Below the pieces are notes generated by a model. The model did no database searches, was not told where the DNA came from, and saw only the letters and a program-made list of their open reading frames with translations. This document shows positions 1 through 12,028 of a DNA stretch of 64,000 nucleotides, piece after piece; position 1 is the stretch's first letter, and each line of letters starts with the position of its first letter. The DNA is from Ophiura sarsii. Its lineage: Eukaryota; Echinodermata; Ophiuroidea; Amphilepidida; Ophiuridae. The stretch spans positions 930,001 through 994,000 of the forward strand of contig CM069454.1 of the NCBI GenBank assembly GCA_035610835.1, written 5' to 3'. The position numbers and the translations under genes were made by a program.

Positions 1-1077
1 GGATTTATTTTGCTAGTTGTTGTTGTGACCAAATCCTAGCCAGCACTCAAAATTCTGAACCGTGTCAGATCTTTTGGATGACCAGGCCATCATCGTCTGC
101 AAAGATAGACAAATAGACATGGCAGGAGCAGTGGCGTGTCCAAAGGAGGGGCAATGCACCCTTGACTATCACTTCTGGGAAATACATCCATCCGGGGAAA
201 TTAAATGGTTTTATATACTTTATACTATCCAATTTCAAGGCGTCAGTTGAGAGAATTGAAACCAAATTCGTATACAAATAATATGAAAAAAGCATGAAAC
301 GTTTGTTTTCGTGCGCTACGCTTGCATGTCCAGACATATCATTCTCAAACCCCATTTCAAACCAAAATATCCATAACTGAGTATATAGAAAGAAAGAAAT
401 TCGCGCCAACGCGCGCATGTTATCATGAACAGGTAACCCAGCACTAAAGTCATTCGGGGAATCAAAGGGTTGCTTTCTACTTTATCCAATGTCAAGTTGT
501 CAATCGAAGGAATCGAAACCTAATTCGTATAAAATTGTATACAAGTATGAACACATTTGTACTCGCTACGCGCGCATATGTCAAGGAATATCATTTTATA
601 AGTCTATTTAAAACAAAAATATACAACCTAGTGGCGTAGCCAAATGGGTGTTATTGTCGGTTGTGTCGGGTTGAGATTGTTTAATTTGACCACATGACAA
701 GGGGAATCATAGACTTATGAACGACTTTCTTTAACATATGAAAGTCCCCAACCACACGAACGGCCGTTAATTTTGAATGCACCCCTGATATCCCAAGTGG
801 GGTGCAACTAGGCCTTATATATGTTGATTCACTTCACACCATGTCCCCCAACTATCTGTTAATGAAACATGCGCGGCGATATTTTTTAAATATTTACATG
901 AACCGTGGCATAATTAAGGTGTACTTTGGTTTAAACAGACTTCTAATATAAAAATCATGAACATAATGCGCGCGTTACGCGCTAACATCTGCTATTTTAT
1001 ATCAATTTACTTCCGATTCCCCGACTGACGTCTTCAAATTAAAGTAAAATTCATTTGAAAATGCCGAAACTCGTCGA
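1..1077. repeat. Intergenic DNA with a degenerate direct repeat
   Basis: No gene is recognised. Two diverged copies of one segment lie about 275 bp apart (near 175-400 and 450-640). Both carry a 'cggggaa' start, an 'attcgtata' core, a 'cgctacgc' block and a 'catatcattt' block. The second copy runs into a CTAGTGGCGTAGCCA box at 628. A similar CAGTGGCGTGTCCA box lies at 129. These boxes resemble the ends of the poly-G-bearing repeats seen later in the window. Short open frames here overlap on both strands and look like chance. Confidence 0.5.
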
Positions 1078-1126
1078 ATGGTGCAAAACCGCCAAATGAT
1101 TGTCAAATGTGGTGTAGGGGATGCAT

Positions 1127-1277
1127 ACCCCCCCCACCCCCCCCCCCCCCTTTTTTTGACAAATCAACTACTCATGCAACAATGTCTATCTCTTTATGTT
1201 CCAAGGGGTGCCTCTCAGTGGCGTATCTGGGGTCGGAGGGGATGTGGGGGATTGGGGGGGGGGGGGGGGGGGGGGGG
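1127..1277. repeat. Poly-C and poly-G tracts beside a CAGTGGCGTA box
   Basis: A C-run near 1129-1151 is followed by a G-run near 1253-1277. CAGTGGCGTATCTGGGG lies at 1216, just before the G-run. This box-plus-G-run layout recurs at 34.0, 36.0, 45.4 and 61.7-61.9 kb and probably marks ends of one dispersed repeat group. The reading frames that cross it encode only proline or glycine runs. Confidence 0.65.
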
Positions 1278-1329
1278 CAAATGATATTTTCCCCCGGTGA
1301 ACACCAATTCGACCCTAATACGTAAACAA

Positions 1330-1975
1330 AGGCGCAGCTGCGTATTTCAGGGAATGATGCCCTAAACTTACTACGCGCACACCGTGCAAGCTTTTAGTCA
1401 CCAAAGGTCCTTCATTGTGAGAGTGCTCAAAGCTTCTAAATATATGAGCTGGTAAAGGAGCTGTTCTACCAGCTCCAAGCTCCTGAGACTACCAACTGTG
1501 TTACCACCATCTGTGGTATAAATAGAGATGAAGACGATATAAGGTGGTCGTCACGGCGACAAAAATATTGTACAGCCTATGTAAATATGATACAAATATA
1601 ATTATATTACATAATATTCTGCTAACCCAATACAAGTATTGCTTTCTCGATCAAAAAGGTTCAATTTCATTTAAATGCACTTAATGGGTGATCATTGGCA
1701 CACTACTACACAACGAAAATGCCACACAAATATAAACGAGTTATGACTAAGAAACCCCTCCTATAAAACCAGTAAAAGGGTAAGCTTTAAAATACCCTAC
1801 CATTTTTTCCTCACTGTGTAAGTATATTCATGGGTCATTCTTTAAAAGTCCCCATTGAAGACACGCAGTCGTAAGGGTGTAGGCTACTATAAGGGGGTCT
1901 ACCCGCTAGTCATAAGGGTCGCTAGTCATAACGTGTATTTTCCTATACCACGAGTGCGCTAGTCATAAAAGTATC
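1330..1975. other. Intergenic stretch, no gene seen
   Basis: No coding potential or long repeat is seen. Three short copies of 'cgctagtcataa' occur at about 1901, 1920 and 1959, directly before the telomere-like array. Confidence 0.5.
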
Positions 1976-2070
1976 TTAGGGTTAGGGTTAGGTTTAGGGT
2001 AGAGTTAGGGTAGGTTTAGGGTTAGGGGTAGGGGTAGGGTTAGGGTAGGGTATGGTTAGGGTTAGGGTTA
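1976..2070 (+). repeat. Interstitial telomere-like TTAGGG array
   Basis: About 95 bases of TTAGGG and its variants (TTTAGGG, TAGGG, TTAGGGG) in one orientation. TTAGGG is the usual telomere repeat of deuterostomes and many other animals. Degeneracy and the non-terminal position indicate an interstitial relic, formed by repair insertion or an old end fusion, not an active chromosome end. Confidence 0.8.
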
Positions 2071-2458
2071 TGGTGTTCCTATCCAGTTCCAATGCATATA
2101 AATGGTGGGGGTGATATAATGACGGACTATTTGGTATAGATATTGACCCCGTGTCACAATGTGTATGGAATTTCCTACAGTGTATTTTCTTTCATAGTTT
2201 TCTTTCTTTCTATGATTACACGCTGATCCATATGAAGTTAACTATTGTCTGTCGTGAATACCAACTATCCTCAGTGAAAAACGCCCAACCTATACATATT
2301 TAGGGTAATTAGTTTTATTTTGTGTGTTTTCCCCTGTTTATTATAATTCCCTTGTCGCGTTATTGCATGTGAGTGTGATTAGTCATCTTGTCTTTATCCT
2401 CCAAAAATATCCTTTGACAGTATACATGTTCGTACATAATACCAAGGCATAAATGGTG
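2071..2458. other. Intergenic stretch, no gene seen
   Basis: AT-rich DNA between the telomere-like array and the TTAA-bounded element. No repeat or coding signal is seen. Confidence 0.4.
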
Positions 2459-2918
2459 TTAACACATCTCCCTGCATAACACATTTCACAAAATGTTTAA
2501 AAAATGTCAACATTATTGAATTTCATTACCATAGTTAGAATCACCATGAGAAATGCATCGAGATAAGTACAAACATGCCTAGTATTGGGTTAGTAATCCT
2601 TGAGATAGACTTTGAGTGGGAAGGGTTTCTAAAAAATCTGTTTTGTATTAAATTGGTATTGAAAGTAAATAGCCGCGTGGAAACTTTCCACGCAGCTATT
2701 AGTTTTACCATTTCAGAAACACTTTTTTTTAGAAACCTTTCCCAACTTTTAACCTCAAGAATTACTGAACCAATACTATGAATGTTTGTACTTCCGTTGA
2801 TGCATTCCTCATGGTGGTTCCAAATATGGTCATGAATTTTAATTATTTTGTATTTTTGAAACATTATGTGAAATTTCGAAATGTCGTCTGCAAACGCCTG
2901 CCGCATGGAAAGTGTTAA
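2459..2918. mobile_element. TTAA-bounded palindromic MITE (family M1)
   Basis: The segment starts TTAACAC and ends GTGTTAA. The two arms are inverted, imperfect copies over most of the 460 bp; for example GAATCACCATGAG at 2538-2550 pairs with CTCATGGTGGTTC at 2808-2820. The centre (2668-2702) is another inverted repeat built from the same terminal motif (GCCGCGTGGAAA / TTTCCACGCAGC), as if two shorter elements were joined head to head. TTAA ends with a CACTTTCC-type start recall non-autonomous piggyBac-like elements; that assignment is inference. The open frames inside are shadows of the palindrome. A shorter relative lies at 61125-61405, and the terminal motif is amplified in the 57-64 kb satellite. 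Confidence 0.8.
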
Positions 2919-3578
2919 TATTGATTGATGTATATAATTATGCTGTATTTAATCATTATATAATATATATTTACTGCATTTATTAAATACGGTTTAACAC
3001 TATTCGTCCAAAAAAATTAATGATTTAAAGTTGTTTGATCTAGGCTATATACGTACAATGAAACAAACCAAGAGTTTTATACATGTTAAAGGGAATACAG
3101 AATGAATGCAGTGAAACAGTAGCAGTTGTTGCTGTCGTAGGCCTGCTCGGTCAGGCATAATTACAGTTTTATTTCAGTGATGTGTTGGAGGCGGCGCCCT
3201 CAATGTTGATACAAACTGGGATTTGTACATGTTTACAATTGTATTACATGTATGAACTTGCACTTTAGGATTCAAGAAAATCAGCCCTCTTTTTTACAAC
3301 AAAACATTCTGATCTACGGCTTTGACCAGAATTTCACATTATAAAGCTCTATAAACTGTCACAATATAAATATGCAGGGCATAAGGCTGTTTCATGATTT
3401 CGTGAGTGGTCAGTGGCAACATCAAAAATGACCATGCGTATCCCTTTAAGTGTGAATAAAGCTAACCACCAGCAGATTTGGGACATTTTCGGAAGAAGGG
3501 GGTCGGCAAATTTGTTTCATATTAAGTCTATGAATACCTTTAGACAAACCATCATTCATGGTGGGCATAAACAAATCT
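2919..3578. other. Intergenic stretch, no gene seen
   Basis: AT-rich, with no recognised gene. A 71-codon open frame at 3413-3628 shows no known domain and runs into the CAGTGTTTCTAG repeats. Confidence 0.4.
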
Positions 3579-3767
3579 CAGTGTTTCTAGATTATATTAT
3601 ACACGCAGTTCAATTTTCACAAATTTGACACCTGGGAAATGAACTTTTCAAATCATGAGCAAAGACAAATGGCACTCCTATCATGTGCATGTAAATACTT
3701 CCACATCCTTTTTTTATTGGCACATAGCAAACATATTTCTTGTTATATTTTATCAATAATAGACCTG

Positions 3768-5259
3768 CAGTGTTTCTAGTTTTTAACAATGAGAGTTCTT
3801 ATTTCCTCAATTGTCCATGTTTTTATGTCAAAAAGTGATATTTTAAATGTCTGCTGTTCTCAGTTGGACAGTGGTTCAGGTGTTAGTTTGTATGTTGGTT
3901 ATAAAGAGGAGCCATAGCCCCTCACGGATATGAAATAAAATCATTGTGTTTTAACTAATTTGTTATAGAAACACTGGGTCAAAACATAGACTAATTTCAA
4001 AGTATAAAATTCCAATTTTCACAGTATCTTCCACATTTTTGTCAAAAATCCTTTTAAGTTTTCATGAATGATGATTAAATTCATTTAAAACTATTCAATA
4101 GTAAGCCTAAATTATTTTCAACAAATTCATTTATCAGCGTTTCTAGTCTAATGGTACTTTTCAATGAAAAATAATTACGCGTATGACATTCAAAATGGCT
4201 TAAACTGGAAAAGATATGTGGGTTGTGTTAAAATCCATTTAAAACAAAGTGGTTCAGGTATTAGTGTATATGTTGGTCATAAAAAGGAGCCATGGCCCCT
4301 TACAGGTGTGAAATAAAATCATTGTGCTTTAATTATAATGTTATAGAAACACTGGGTCATAACATAGACAAATTTCGGAGTATCAAATTCCAATTTTCAC
4401 AGTATCTTCCGTATTTTTGTCAAAAACCCTTTTAAGTTTTCATGAATGATGATTGAATTCATTCAAAACTATCCAATAGTAACCCTAAATTATTTTCAAC
4501 AAGTTTATTTATCAGTGTTTTTAGTATAATGGTATTTTTCAATGAAAAATAATAACGGGTATGACATGGCCTAAACTGGAAAAGATATGTGGGTTCTGTT
4601 AAGATACATTTAATTACAAAGTGGTTCAGATGTTAGTTTATATGTTGGTTATAAAGAGGAGCCATGGCCATTCACAGGTGTGAAATAAAATCATTGTGTT
4701 TTAATTATTATGTTATAGAAACACTGGGTCATAACATAGACAAACTTTAAAGTATCAAATTCCAATTTTCACAGTATTTTCCGCATTATTTTCACGAGTG
4801 ATGATTGAATTCATTCAAAACTATCCAATGGTAATGGTAACACTAAATTATTTTCGACAAGTTTATTTATCAGTGTTTCTAGTCTAATGGTACATTTCAA
4901 TGAAAAATAATTACGGGTATGACATTCAAAATGGCCTAAACTTGAAAAGATATGTGGATTGTGTTAAAATCCATTTAAATAACAAGTGGTTCAGGTGTTA
5001 GTTTGTATGTTGGTTATAAAGAGGAGCCATGGCCGTTCACAGAGTGTGAAATACAATGATTGTGTTTTAATTTATATGTAATAGAAACACTGGGTCATAA
5101 CATAGACTAATTTCAGAGTATCAAATTCCAATTGTCACAGTATCTTCTGCATTTTTGTCAAAAACCCTTTTTAAGTTTTTTAAGTTATGTGTATGACATT
5201 CAAAATGGCCTAAACTGGAAAAGATATGTGGGTTGTGTTAAAATCCATTTGAATAAAAA
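3768..5259. repeat. Tandem array of about 370-bp units with CAGTGTTTCTAG-ended mini-elements
   Basis: Four tandem copies are recognised by 'gtggttcagg' or close variants at 3871, 4249, 4621 and 4986 (spacings 378, 372 and 365 bp). Within each unit a CAGTGTTTCTAG motif faces its reverse complement: 3768/3966, 4135/4344, 4513/4716 and 4871/5092. Each unit therefore contains a roughly 210-230 bp inverted-end element and a spacer of about 150-160 bp. CAG-type ends of this kind are seen in hAT-like elements; this assignment is tentative. The last copy is internally shortened. No protein is encoded. Confidence 0.75.
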
Positions 5260-6217
5260 GTCAAATTTACAAACAAAAATATAAGTCAATGTGTTTTGAT
5301 TATTACAATTACAGTGTTTCTAGATTGAAGGGGTACTTGCCATACTAAATAAACTAATTCAGACCGTACTGCATCTAATATTTTGACACTGTTTTAAGGT
5401 CAGTGTCAAAAACTACGATAGGAAGGGATGGTGAGTTTTGAGTTAATTTCATAGCTGTTTACGAAGATATTGACTATAGCACCAGCACCCATTGATGTTT
5501 AAAGACATATATCTATGCTTGTTGACAAAGAAAAACAGCGTCGGAAGCTTAAACAACTTAAAGGCATTTGTGAGCAGTTTAACATATATGTTATTGGTCC
5601 AAAGATAAGGAAGGGTTTCTTCATAAATCCATTTCTAGACCTCATTTTGGCATGCAAATGTACAGGGTGTCCCAAAAGTCTATGCACGACTTTGAAGCTT
5701 TGTATTTCACAAAATATAAGTCGTATTGAAAATATAAATACGGAGGAGATGTGGGAAATAGTTTTGATACCAAACATTGGAGTAACATCTGTTTGTAATG
5801 CCAACCTAGAAGTAAAATATTTATTACTGCAAAAATGTAATTTTATACTTCGGAGGAATAAAGTTCATAAATCCATACCTATTGAGATTAACAAAAATAC
5901 GGGTAGAGTTGGTTACACGGAAAGTGATCCGTCAATTGTAATATTTAACATTTTACATTACAGTGATATCATCATAATAACAAACTATATCACACATACT
6001 TTTCGTTTCTATAGGGAAATCTAATTTAATTGTTTTCCATGTATATTGAGACGTGTGATAATGCAAAAACACACTGCTGCTGTAAATCACCTTTGCTATG
6101 ATGAGTTAGGTTTTAGGATATATTGTAAAATGATCGATTAAGATTGGGTTTAGTATGTTTGGATGAACAAGAGCATGTGTTTTAAAATCATCTTTTTGTA
6201 TGATTCTGAAATTACCT
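5260..6217. other. Non-coding stretch with one CAGGGTGTCCC transposon end
   Basis: TACAGGGTGTCCCAAAAGTC at about 5660-5680 matches the end of a widespread TA-flanked transposon type; an opposite-facing copy of the same end lies at about 35200-35220. A 169-codon open frame at 5515-6024 reads straight through this terminus and has no recognisable domain, so I do not call it a gene. A CAGTGTTTCTAG box lies at 5312. Confidence 0.5.
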
Positions 6218-7177
6218 AGAAACACTGTAAAGGAGCGTGACATTATAATAATGCTTTAACTATGTATAAAAAAATGATAACTTCAGAGAGTTTTTTGAAG
6301 TTCGTGAAAAGTTCTATTCCATGGAGAGCTTTTAGGCGTGTAGACAGGGGAACTAGTAGTCCTTATAAGCATTGACATTTTTTTTCTTCTTTTTTAAACT
6401 TGTTTCTTCTTCTCAAAACAAATAGAACCACCAATACCTTATTTAAAGTATTAAGAAGATAACTTTATTGACACTCTTTTTCAAAATAATAGTTTGAAAT
6501 CTGCAAGTAGTTAGGAATGGCAAAACAATTAATTCAAAATCGTTCATCTGCAAATCGGAGAAAATGGGGAAATTATAAGATTCTTTATGATTTTTTTCTT
6601 AAAGTAGAAACACTGTAATTTGTTTAGCACACCCGGAGAAGAAACAGTTTATAATAGAAATGTCACAGACCCAATATTGGTGAATTTTGATGGACCCGAA
6701 TTCTATTGAGCCTATTATGAGCCTTATCTAGAAATGCTAAAATAGGAGCATATGCCCCAAACAGCATTAACATTGTTGAAGTGTTTTTATTATACAGAAG
6801 CTAGAACTCAATGGTTTTATTTTTGCCTACATTGGGCCAAAGGGTGTTAGTTGTGATTGCAATGCAAATTTATTTTGAAACCGCTGTCCAACTGAAAAAC
6901 TGAACATCAACAAAATCATCTTTTTGGTGAAAAATACCTCGTAAATTGGAAAAACTATCATAATTTTCTCTAAGAATAGAAACACTGATGCTTAGTTTAT
7001 ACTGTATTTATAAAGAGTACTCTATCAATAACTTATCATTGGAAAATCAGTTTGAACATTTTAACTTGTAAGCAATGGCAATGCCATTTATCAAATAACA
7101 TGTATTTTGAAGTAAGTAAAAAAAGGTGAAATTATGCAATTTTTGTGATAAGTTTTTTTCTAAAATTAGAAACACTG
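6218..7177. repeat. Dispersed TAGAAACACTG boxes with a partial repeat
   Basis: TAGAAACACTG occurs at 6218, 6605, 6977 and 7167. Sequence after 6605 and after 7167 is clearly related: both run through 'tttag-cac', then 'acccaatat', then a 'gtgaatttt' block. This looks like a second decayed array of the family at 3.8-5.3 kb. Confidence 0.6.
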
Positions 7178-8890
7178 TGATTTTTTTAGTGCACTGGAAG
7201 AATGTTATTATCATAGGGATGCCACGTACCCAATATGAGTGAATTTTGCCGACCCCCTTCTTCGCCAACCTTCTGGTCCTTATCTTAATTGACACTTAAG
7301 CATCAATAGGCTGAATTGTAAGTATAGTGCTTAGAATAGTAACCTCATTTTGAACCCGCCTTGTATAAAATGTTAAGAATCTTACGAAATGTTTTCAGAA
7401 GTGCAATGATCAATTATATTCAAAACTGTATGTAATAAATGCAATAAATAGATATTATCATTTACTTAATTATGACACTTACATACTAAACACAATTTTC
7501 AATTTCATAAGATACGATGAATGAACAAATCATTTGGTCAAAGCAATGTTATAGGCCTACTAAACTGCTCACAAAAAGTATCGAAACACTTAGAAATGAT
7601 CCAATATATAACGGCTCGAAAAGGTATGCATTAATCGAAGCAAATAACCAAGTGCATAATTTTGTTCTGCGTATTTTGACACCTCGATCGATGAGATACG
7701 ATGTTGCAGAGCGGAGTTATTGTCATTTCAATGGTCGTGGGTCCAGTTTCAAAAGTGACAATCACCCTATAGAAAGAGGTTTGCATTACTGTTTAGAATG
7801 ATCAGATTCGTGATTTTCAATAGCGCCACCCCTATTTTCAGCCCGGACGCTCGCCTTCTAACCGCCTCCAATCACGTGTGTTCATCCACGTGATAAATTT
7901 TCAATACAATCGAAAATCAATATTTTGCAATATCCTGATCAAAGTACAAGAGATTATCTTTCATTTTAATTATGAAATGCTACCCTTACGCCAAACTGAT
8001 TCCCAAAGGACCCCATTAATCACAAAATCGTTTGTTTTTTTGCCGGAACTCACTACCATTACACAAAACGAGGAGTGATTTAGTGCTGTGCGCCCTTACT
8101 GAGATTGTACATATTATTTTATTATTCACATGGATTGTAGGCGTATAATCTTTTCAACTTACAATCTATATCGAAAGGTGTATATGATACCATCGGTATG
8201 TCGAAACTCAACTGAAGAAATTCAGAAATTCAGAAACTATAGAAGTCATTCATTTCTATTGAAATTGTAGTCTATTTGTATCGGTATTTATTATGAGACA
8301 GCCATACGGATAGAATAATACCAATATTGAAGTTGACCTTTAAACACAAAACCTCTTCACACGCTTCATCAATCTTCCATGATACCAAATTACTTGCGTT
8401 ACGGTTGCATAGATATGCTCAATACCCTCAATAACCTGTTTGGGTTAGGCTGCAAGTTTAACGACAACAATATTCAATGCAATAATATAACTGATTTTTT
8501 TCTTCTTCTTTTAGTATGCCATACAGTGTTAAGTATATACCTTGAGAATATTATAACCCAGTTGGAGTTGTTGTTTGTAGTCTCGAGTGGTATTCATGGC
8601 ATTGAATATGGCTAGCGTGATCAAAACTACAACTAAATCTTATAATGTTGTCGATTTTGGTAGAGTTACACTTTGGGGGAGGAGCAGAAGGAGAAGGGTG
8701 TAAATGTATGGCCAGAAGTCACAAACTGGTCCAAACTAATGTTTCACTTCTAATAATGTTAAGAAATGCACCAATTCTGATTAAACGGGACAAAACTTAA
8801 GTTTTACATACTTAATGACCCACAAACTATATATTGTTGGAAAGCTTATGATTCAATGTTTTTCATTTCTTTTGCAAAAAAGAATCAAAT
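7178..8890. other. Intergenic stretch with one TAAACTGCTCAC transposon end
   Basis: TAAACTGCTCACAAAAAGTA at 7561 matches the terminal inverted repeat of the element at 52954-53702, so a truncated relative starts here. Open frames at 7517-7801, 7878-8078 and 8379-8615 have no recognisable domains. Nothing else is supported. Confidence 0.45.
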
Positions 8891-9260
8891 TATACAGGGT
8901 ATGTAAACATTTTACAGGGTGGAACATAAAAAAGTTGATCGTTTTTGCTCCTCACAAAATATTTTGATAGTTTGTACAGTTAGGGTTTAGCTGAAAATAG
9001 TCACCAAAATCAGAACAACCGCAGAAGGTGCTACCAAATTTGCTAAGAATCATTTGCCCAAAATGTACACAGGAAAAGTACAGGGTGTCTAAAATTATGA
9101 TGAAATAATGCATAAAATGAATGTTTGTATATAATATTCTATGAAATTTAGTTATATAGTTAAATTTAATTTAAAAGAAAATGGTTATCAAAATGAACTA
9201 TATGAATATCGTTCAAGTTCCTTTTATTTTGAATACAGGGTGGTCCAAAATAGGTCTAAA
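8891..9260. repeat. Cluster of CAGGGTG-type transposon ends
   Basis: Four same-oriented ACAGGGT motifs lie within about 350 bp (about 8895, 8918, 9079 and 9234), three of them followed by G(G/T). These match the terminus of the TA-flanked elements at 16820-17691 and 54739-56160. No inverted partners were found nearby, so these are probably stacked, truncated ends. Confidence 0.5.
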
Positions 9261-10036
9261 TAGCAAATTTTTCATACATCTATGAACAATTCTGTGAAGA
9301 AACACTTCTGGATTTTATAGTTAAATGTTTTACTACCCAGGGTAGAAAAGGACCGAGGAGTCACACAAATGAAATAGAGAGACTGCGATTTGGCCATTGT
9401 TTAATCAATCAAATGAATAAAATTGTGTATTCTTTACATTAAAACACTCCCTGAATTGAACATCATATTCTAGTAGAGAATGTCTAGATAACAATTCAAT
9501 ATTAGTATTCATAGTAGCAGGCATATGTTATTAACACATATGAGAAGTTTGAAAACTTTCCTATGTATACTTTTAAAATGGCATCAATTTCAAAAGTTCT
9601 AGTTTTCCGCTATTTTGTGTAGAAACCTATGAGCGCCTCATCCACCGGCGCTTCATCCACCGGTCCCACCTTTGACTCACTCGACGTTTACATTGATAAC
9701 TTCACTGTTGCTAAACATGTGGTTTTAATTATTTTTCTATTCGGTAGCTGGATAAATTGTCTTTAATATGATACCAAAAATGAGAGACACGTATCACGAT
9801 TTTAAGTATTTTTTGAAACGATCCCACCTTATTTGATATACCTATTAGTGACCTGTTACCATATATTATACACCCTATCAGCCTAAGAAATGGTTTATTC
9901 AAGACATTGTATTATCATTCTGTACTAGTACACAACTGTGTTATTGCATTATGAACAAGCATTTGGTCCTGGTATTGGGCCTCCAGTTAGTTGGTTGATT
10001 CGGCAGCACTGAGCTGCCTCCAATAACAAAACATTC
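9261..10036. other. Intergenic stretch, no gene seen
   Basis: No coding potential is recognised. A short direct repeat of 'catccaccgg' at about 9640-9663 is the only visible structure. Confidence 0.4.
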
Positions 10037-10230
10037 AATCAAATTGTGGTCTTAAGAACTGATACAGGCTCAAAAGTGGGTCATAAGAGCTAGCAGCGGA
10101 GGATGAAAAAAGGGGGTCTTCGGTGCGGCACATACCTTATTATATCTATACCCTTTTCCAATGTCAGTGCCCCCGGGTTCCGCCCCTCCCCCCCCCCCCG
10201 GGTTCCGCCCCTTCCCCCCTCCCTCCCTTT
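10037..10230 (-). repeat. Dispersed repeat, inverted copy of 34050-34190
   Basis: The reverse complement of about 10037-10200 matches 34050-34190: a G-run, 'gcactgacatt', 'gtatgtgccgc', 'gaagaccccctttt', 'gctgctagctcttatgacc', 'ttttgagcctg' and 'cagttcttaagacc' follow in the same order. Both copies continue into a polypyrimidine region on their plus strand, so they are probably copies of one element with internal simple repeats. Confidence 0.75.
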
Positions 10231-10393
10231 CTCCTCTCCTCTCCTCTCCTCTCCTCTCCTCTCCTCTCCTCTCCTCTCCTCTCCTCTCCTCTCCTCTCCT
10301 CTCCTCTCCTCTCCTCTCCTCTCCTCTCCTCTCCTCTCCTCTCCTCTCCTCTCCTCTCCTCTCCTCTCCTCTCCTCTCCTCTCCTCTCCTCTC
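10231..10393. repeat. (CTCCT)n microsatellite
   Basis: About 32 near-perfect CTCCT pentamers. Because the period is not a multiple of three, all frames stay open and give Ser/Leu/Pro or Gly/Glu/Arg repeats; none is a gene. Polypurine-polypyrimidine mirror sequence of this type can adopt triplex (H-DNA) structure. Confidence 0.95.
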
Positions 10394-10470
10394 AGGTGAA
10401 GCTGGGTTAACGCATGGTTGACGCAACTGTGAGAAAAACCTTGGCATTCAATAACCAAATTTCCAACAGT

Positions 10471-10555
10471 CCAATCTCAACCGACAAAATCACAACAAAC
10501 GGTGCCAATCTCAACCGACAAAATCACAACAAACGGTGCCAATCTCAACCGACAG
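10471..10555 (+). repeat. 34-bp tandem repeat, 2.5 copies
   Basis: A unit beginning CCAATCTCAACCGACAAAAT starts at 10471, 10505 and 10539 (period 34), with the third copy truncated. Copies look identical by eye, implying recent expansion. Confidence 0.9.
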
Positions 10556-11261
10556 TGGCAAATCTTAAATGACATGACTCTAATTTTGAGGGCAATCGCC
10601 CCACCCCTCCTCTGGCTACGATGTATTCAAATTCCCCACTGGTTTTTATGAACGTAAAAAAGGCACGGCTGTTTGACTGTCCGATTTATAATTAAAATTA
10701 TGGAATAAAAAAAGATAACACAGTGGCCCAGTTATGGTTTGACCTGATTTAGGTAGCGCTAATGAATACGAGTATACGGTGAAAATGTCACGAAAATTGT
10801 TCGAGCCATTTTTAAATTATCGGCATTTTCTACTTTACACACATTTTACATTTAACTCTATGGGAAATGTGGCCGATGAGGGCGCTTTTATAGTAAATAA
10901 TAATATGTAGGGGGGTGGGGTACCGCGCCATTTTGTCCCGAAGCAATGGTTATGACGTCATATTTTTGTCGATTTTCAGAACTCTTGTATTGGATTTACG
11001 TGTAAAAAATATGCCCTTGGCATCATACTTTCCCAGGTGTGCAGTTCATTTTAAATTTCAGATGTTCTAAAATGGATGGTTTTCTAAACAATTCGAGAAT
11101 GAAAATCGAACTGCACACCTCAGAATTGCAAAAAAAGCATAAAACAAGTCAACTTTTTTGTGCCTTTGAACAGAGTGGCGGCCGGGATTGTAGAATTTAA
11201 CACAGTGCATTGACCCATGACCCATGATATAAATAAATTATTTGCAATGATTTTTTTCCAA

Positions 11262-11337
11262 TTAGCGCGGTTAGTGTAGTGGATAGATCGTCGTCATGAG
11301 GAGCGAAAGGTTGTGGGTTCGAGCCCCATTAGGAGCA
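11262..11337 (+). repeat. tRNA-like sequence (A and B boxes) inside a transposon
   Basis: TTAGTGTAGTGG matches a tRNA A box, and GGGTTCGAGCCC about 45 bases later matches a B box with a foldable T arm. The 3' 'taggagca' has no complementary 5' acceptor strand, so a cloverleaf cannot form. Likely a tRNA-derived SINE head or tRNA pseudogene. A second, weaker B-box-like motif (ACGGGTTCGAAT) lies at about 11667. Confidence 0.55.
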
Positions 11338-12028
11338 CTTTTTGTTTTATATGCTGGATTTGCTTAGCCTGCCGGTATCATCTGTATGCTTGCCCACACG
11401 GACTGCTGGAATTTACCGTATCAGTTACGCCATATTTTTCTCTCGAAAATGTCAAAACAAATTACCGTTCTTTTAAAAATAGGGATTATAATCAAATTGC
11501 AAACACATTTTGTGCGAGAGCAACACACACATTTGGCAAAAATGGCACAATAAAAATCCGTTCGTTATAAATAGATAGATATGGTTAAATAATAAAACTA
11601 TCACAATTACAGTCGTTGATCTCTGTGGCGTGCGTAGGTTGGCCATGTCGTTGGCAATCGGAAATCACGGGTTCGAATATTCCTTTTATTTTTCTATTTT
11701 TTAAACTTGATGGTGGATTAATGTAATATCATTGTTATGTCAATTTTTATCAATTATAAATGCCGCCCATGCGTTTATAGTTTTCTTTTTATTTATTTAT
11801 CTATCTAATGTATCCTTGATTTATTTAACTTTGTATCTAAACAATTAAAATGCGTAAACAATTATATTATTGCTCGATAAATAGAGTGATTTAACTTGAG
11901 TTCAGTTTTATTAATGATAGCAAAACTTGTTGTAAAACCATTTTACCAGTATCAGAGTGTCCAACAATTTCTCCTTCGCACACTTTGGTAATACATTCAG
12001 AGATGTCATTTTTAGCTTGTTATAGCTA

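Noticed and set aside
5515..6024. 169-codon plus-strand open frame
   Set aside because: It reads through a known-type transposon end (TACAGGGTGTCCC), has no recognisable domain, and another long frame lies antisense. Treated as chance.
10070..10458. Open frames encoding GEERR or SSPLL repeats
   Set aside because: Produced by the CTCCT pentamer in all frames on both strands; not coding.
11600..11690. A second tRNA gene in the 10.9-12.4 kb element
   Set aside because: Only a B-box-like ACGGGTTCGAAT is present; no acceptor or anticodon stem can be drawn.
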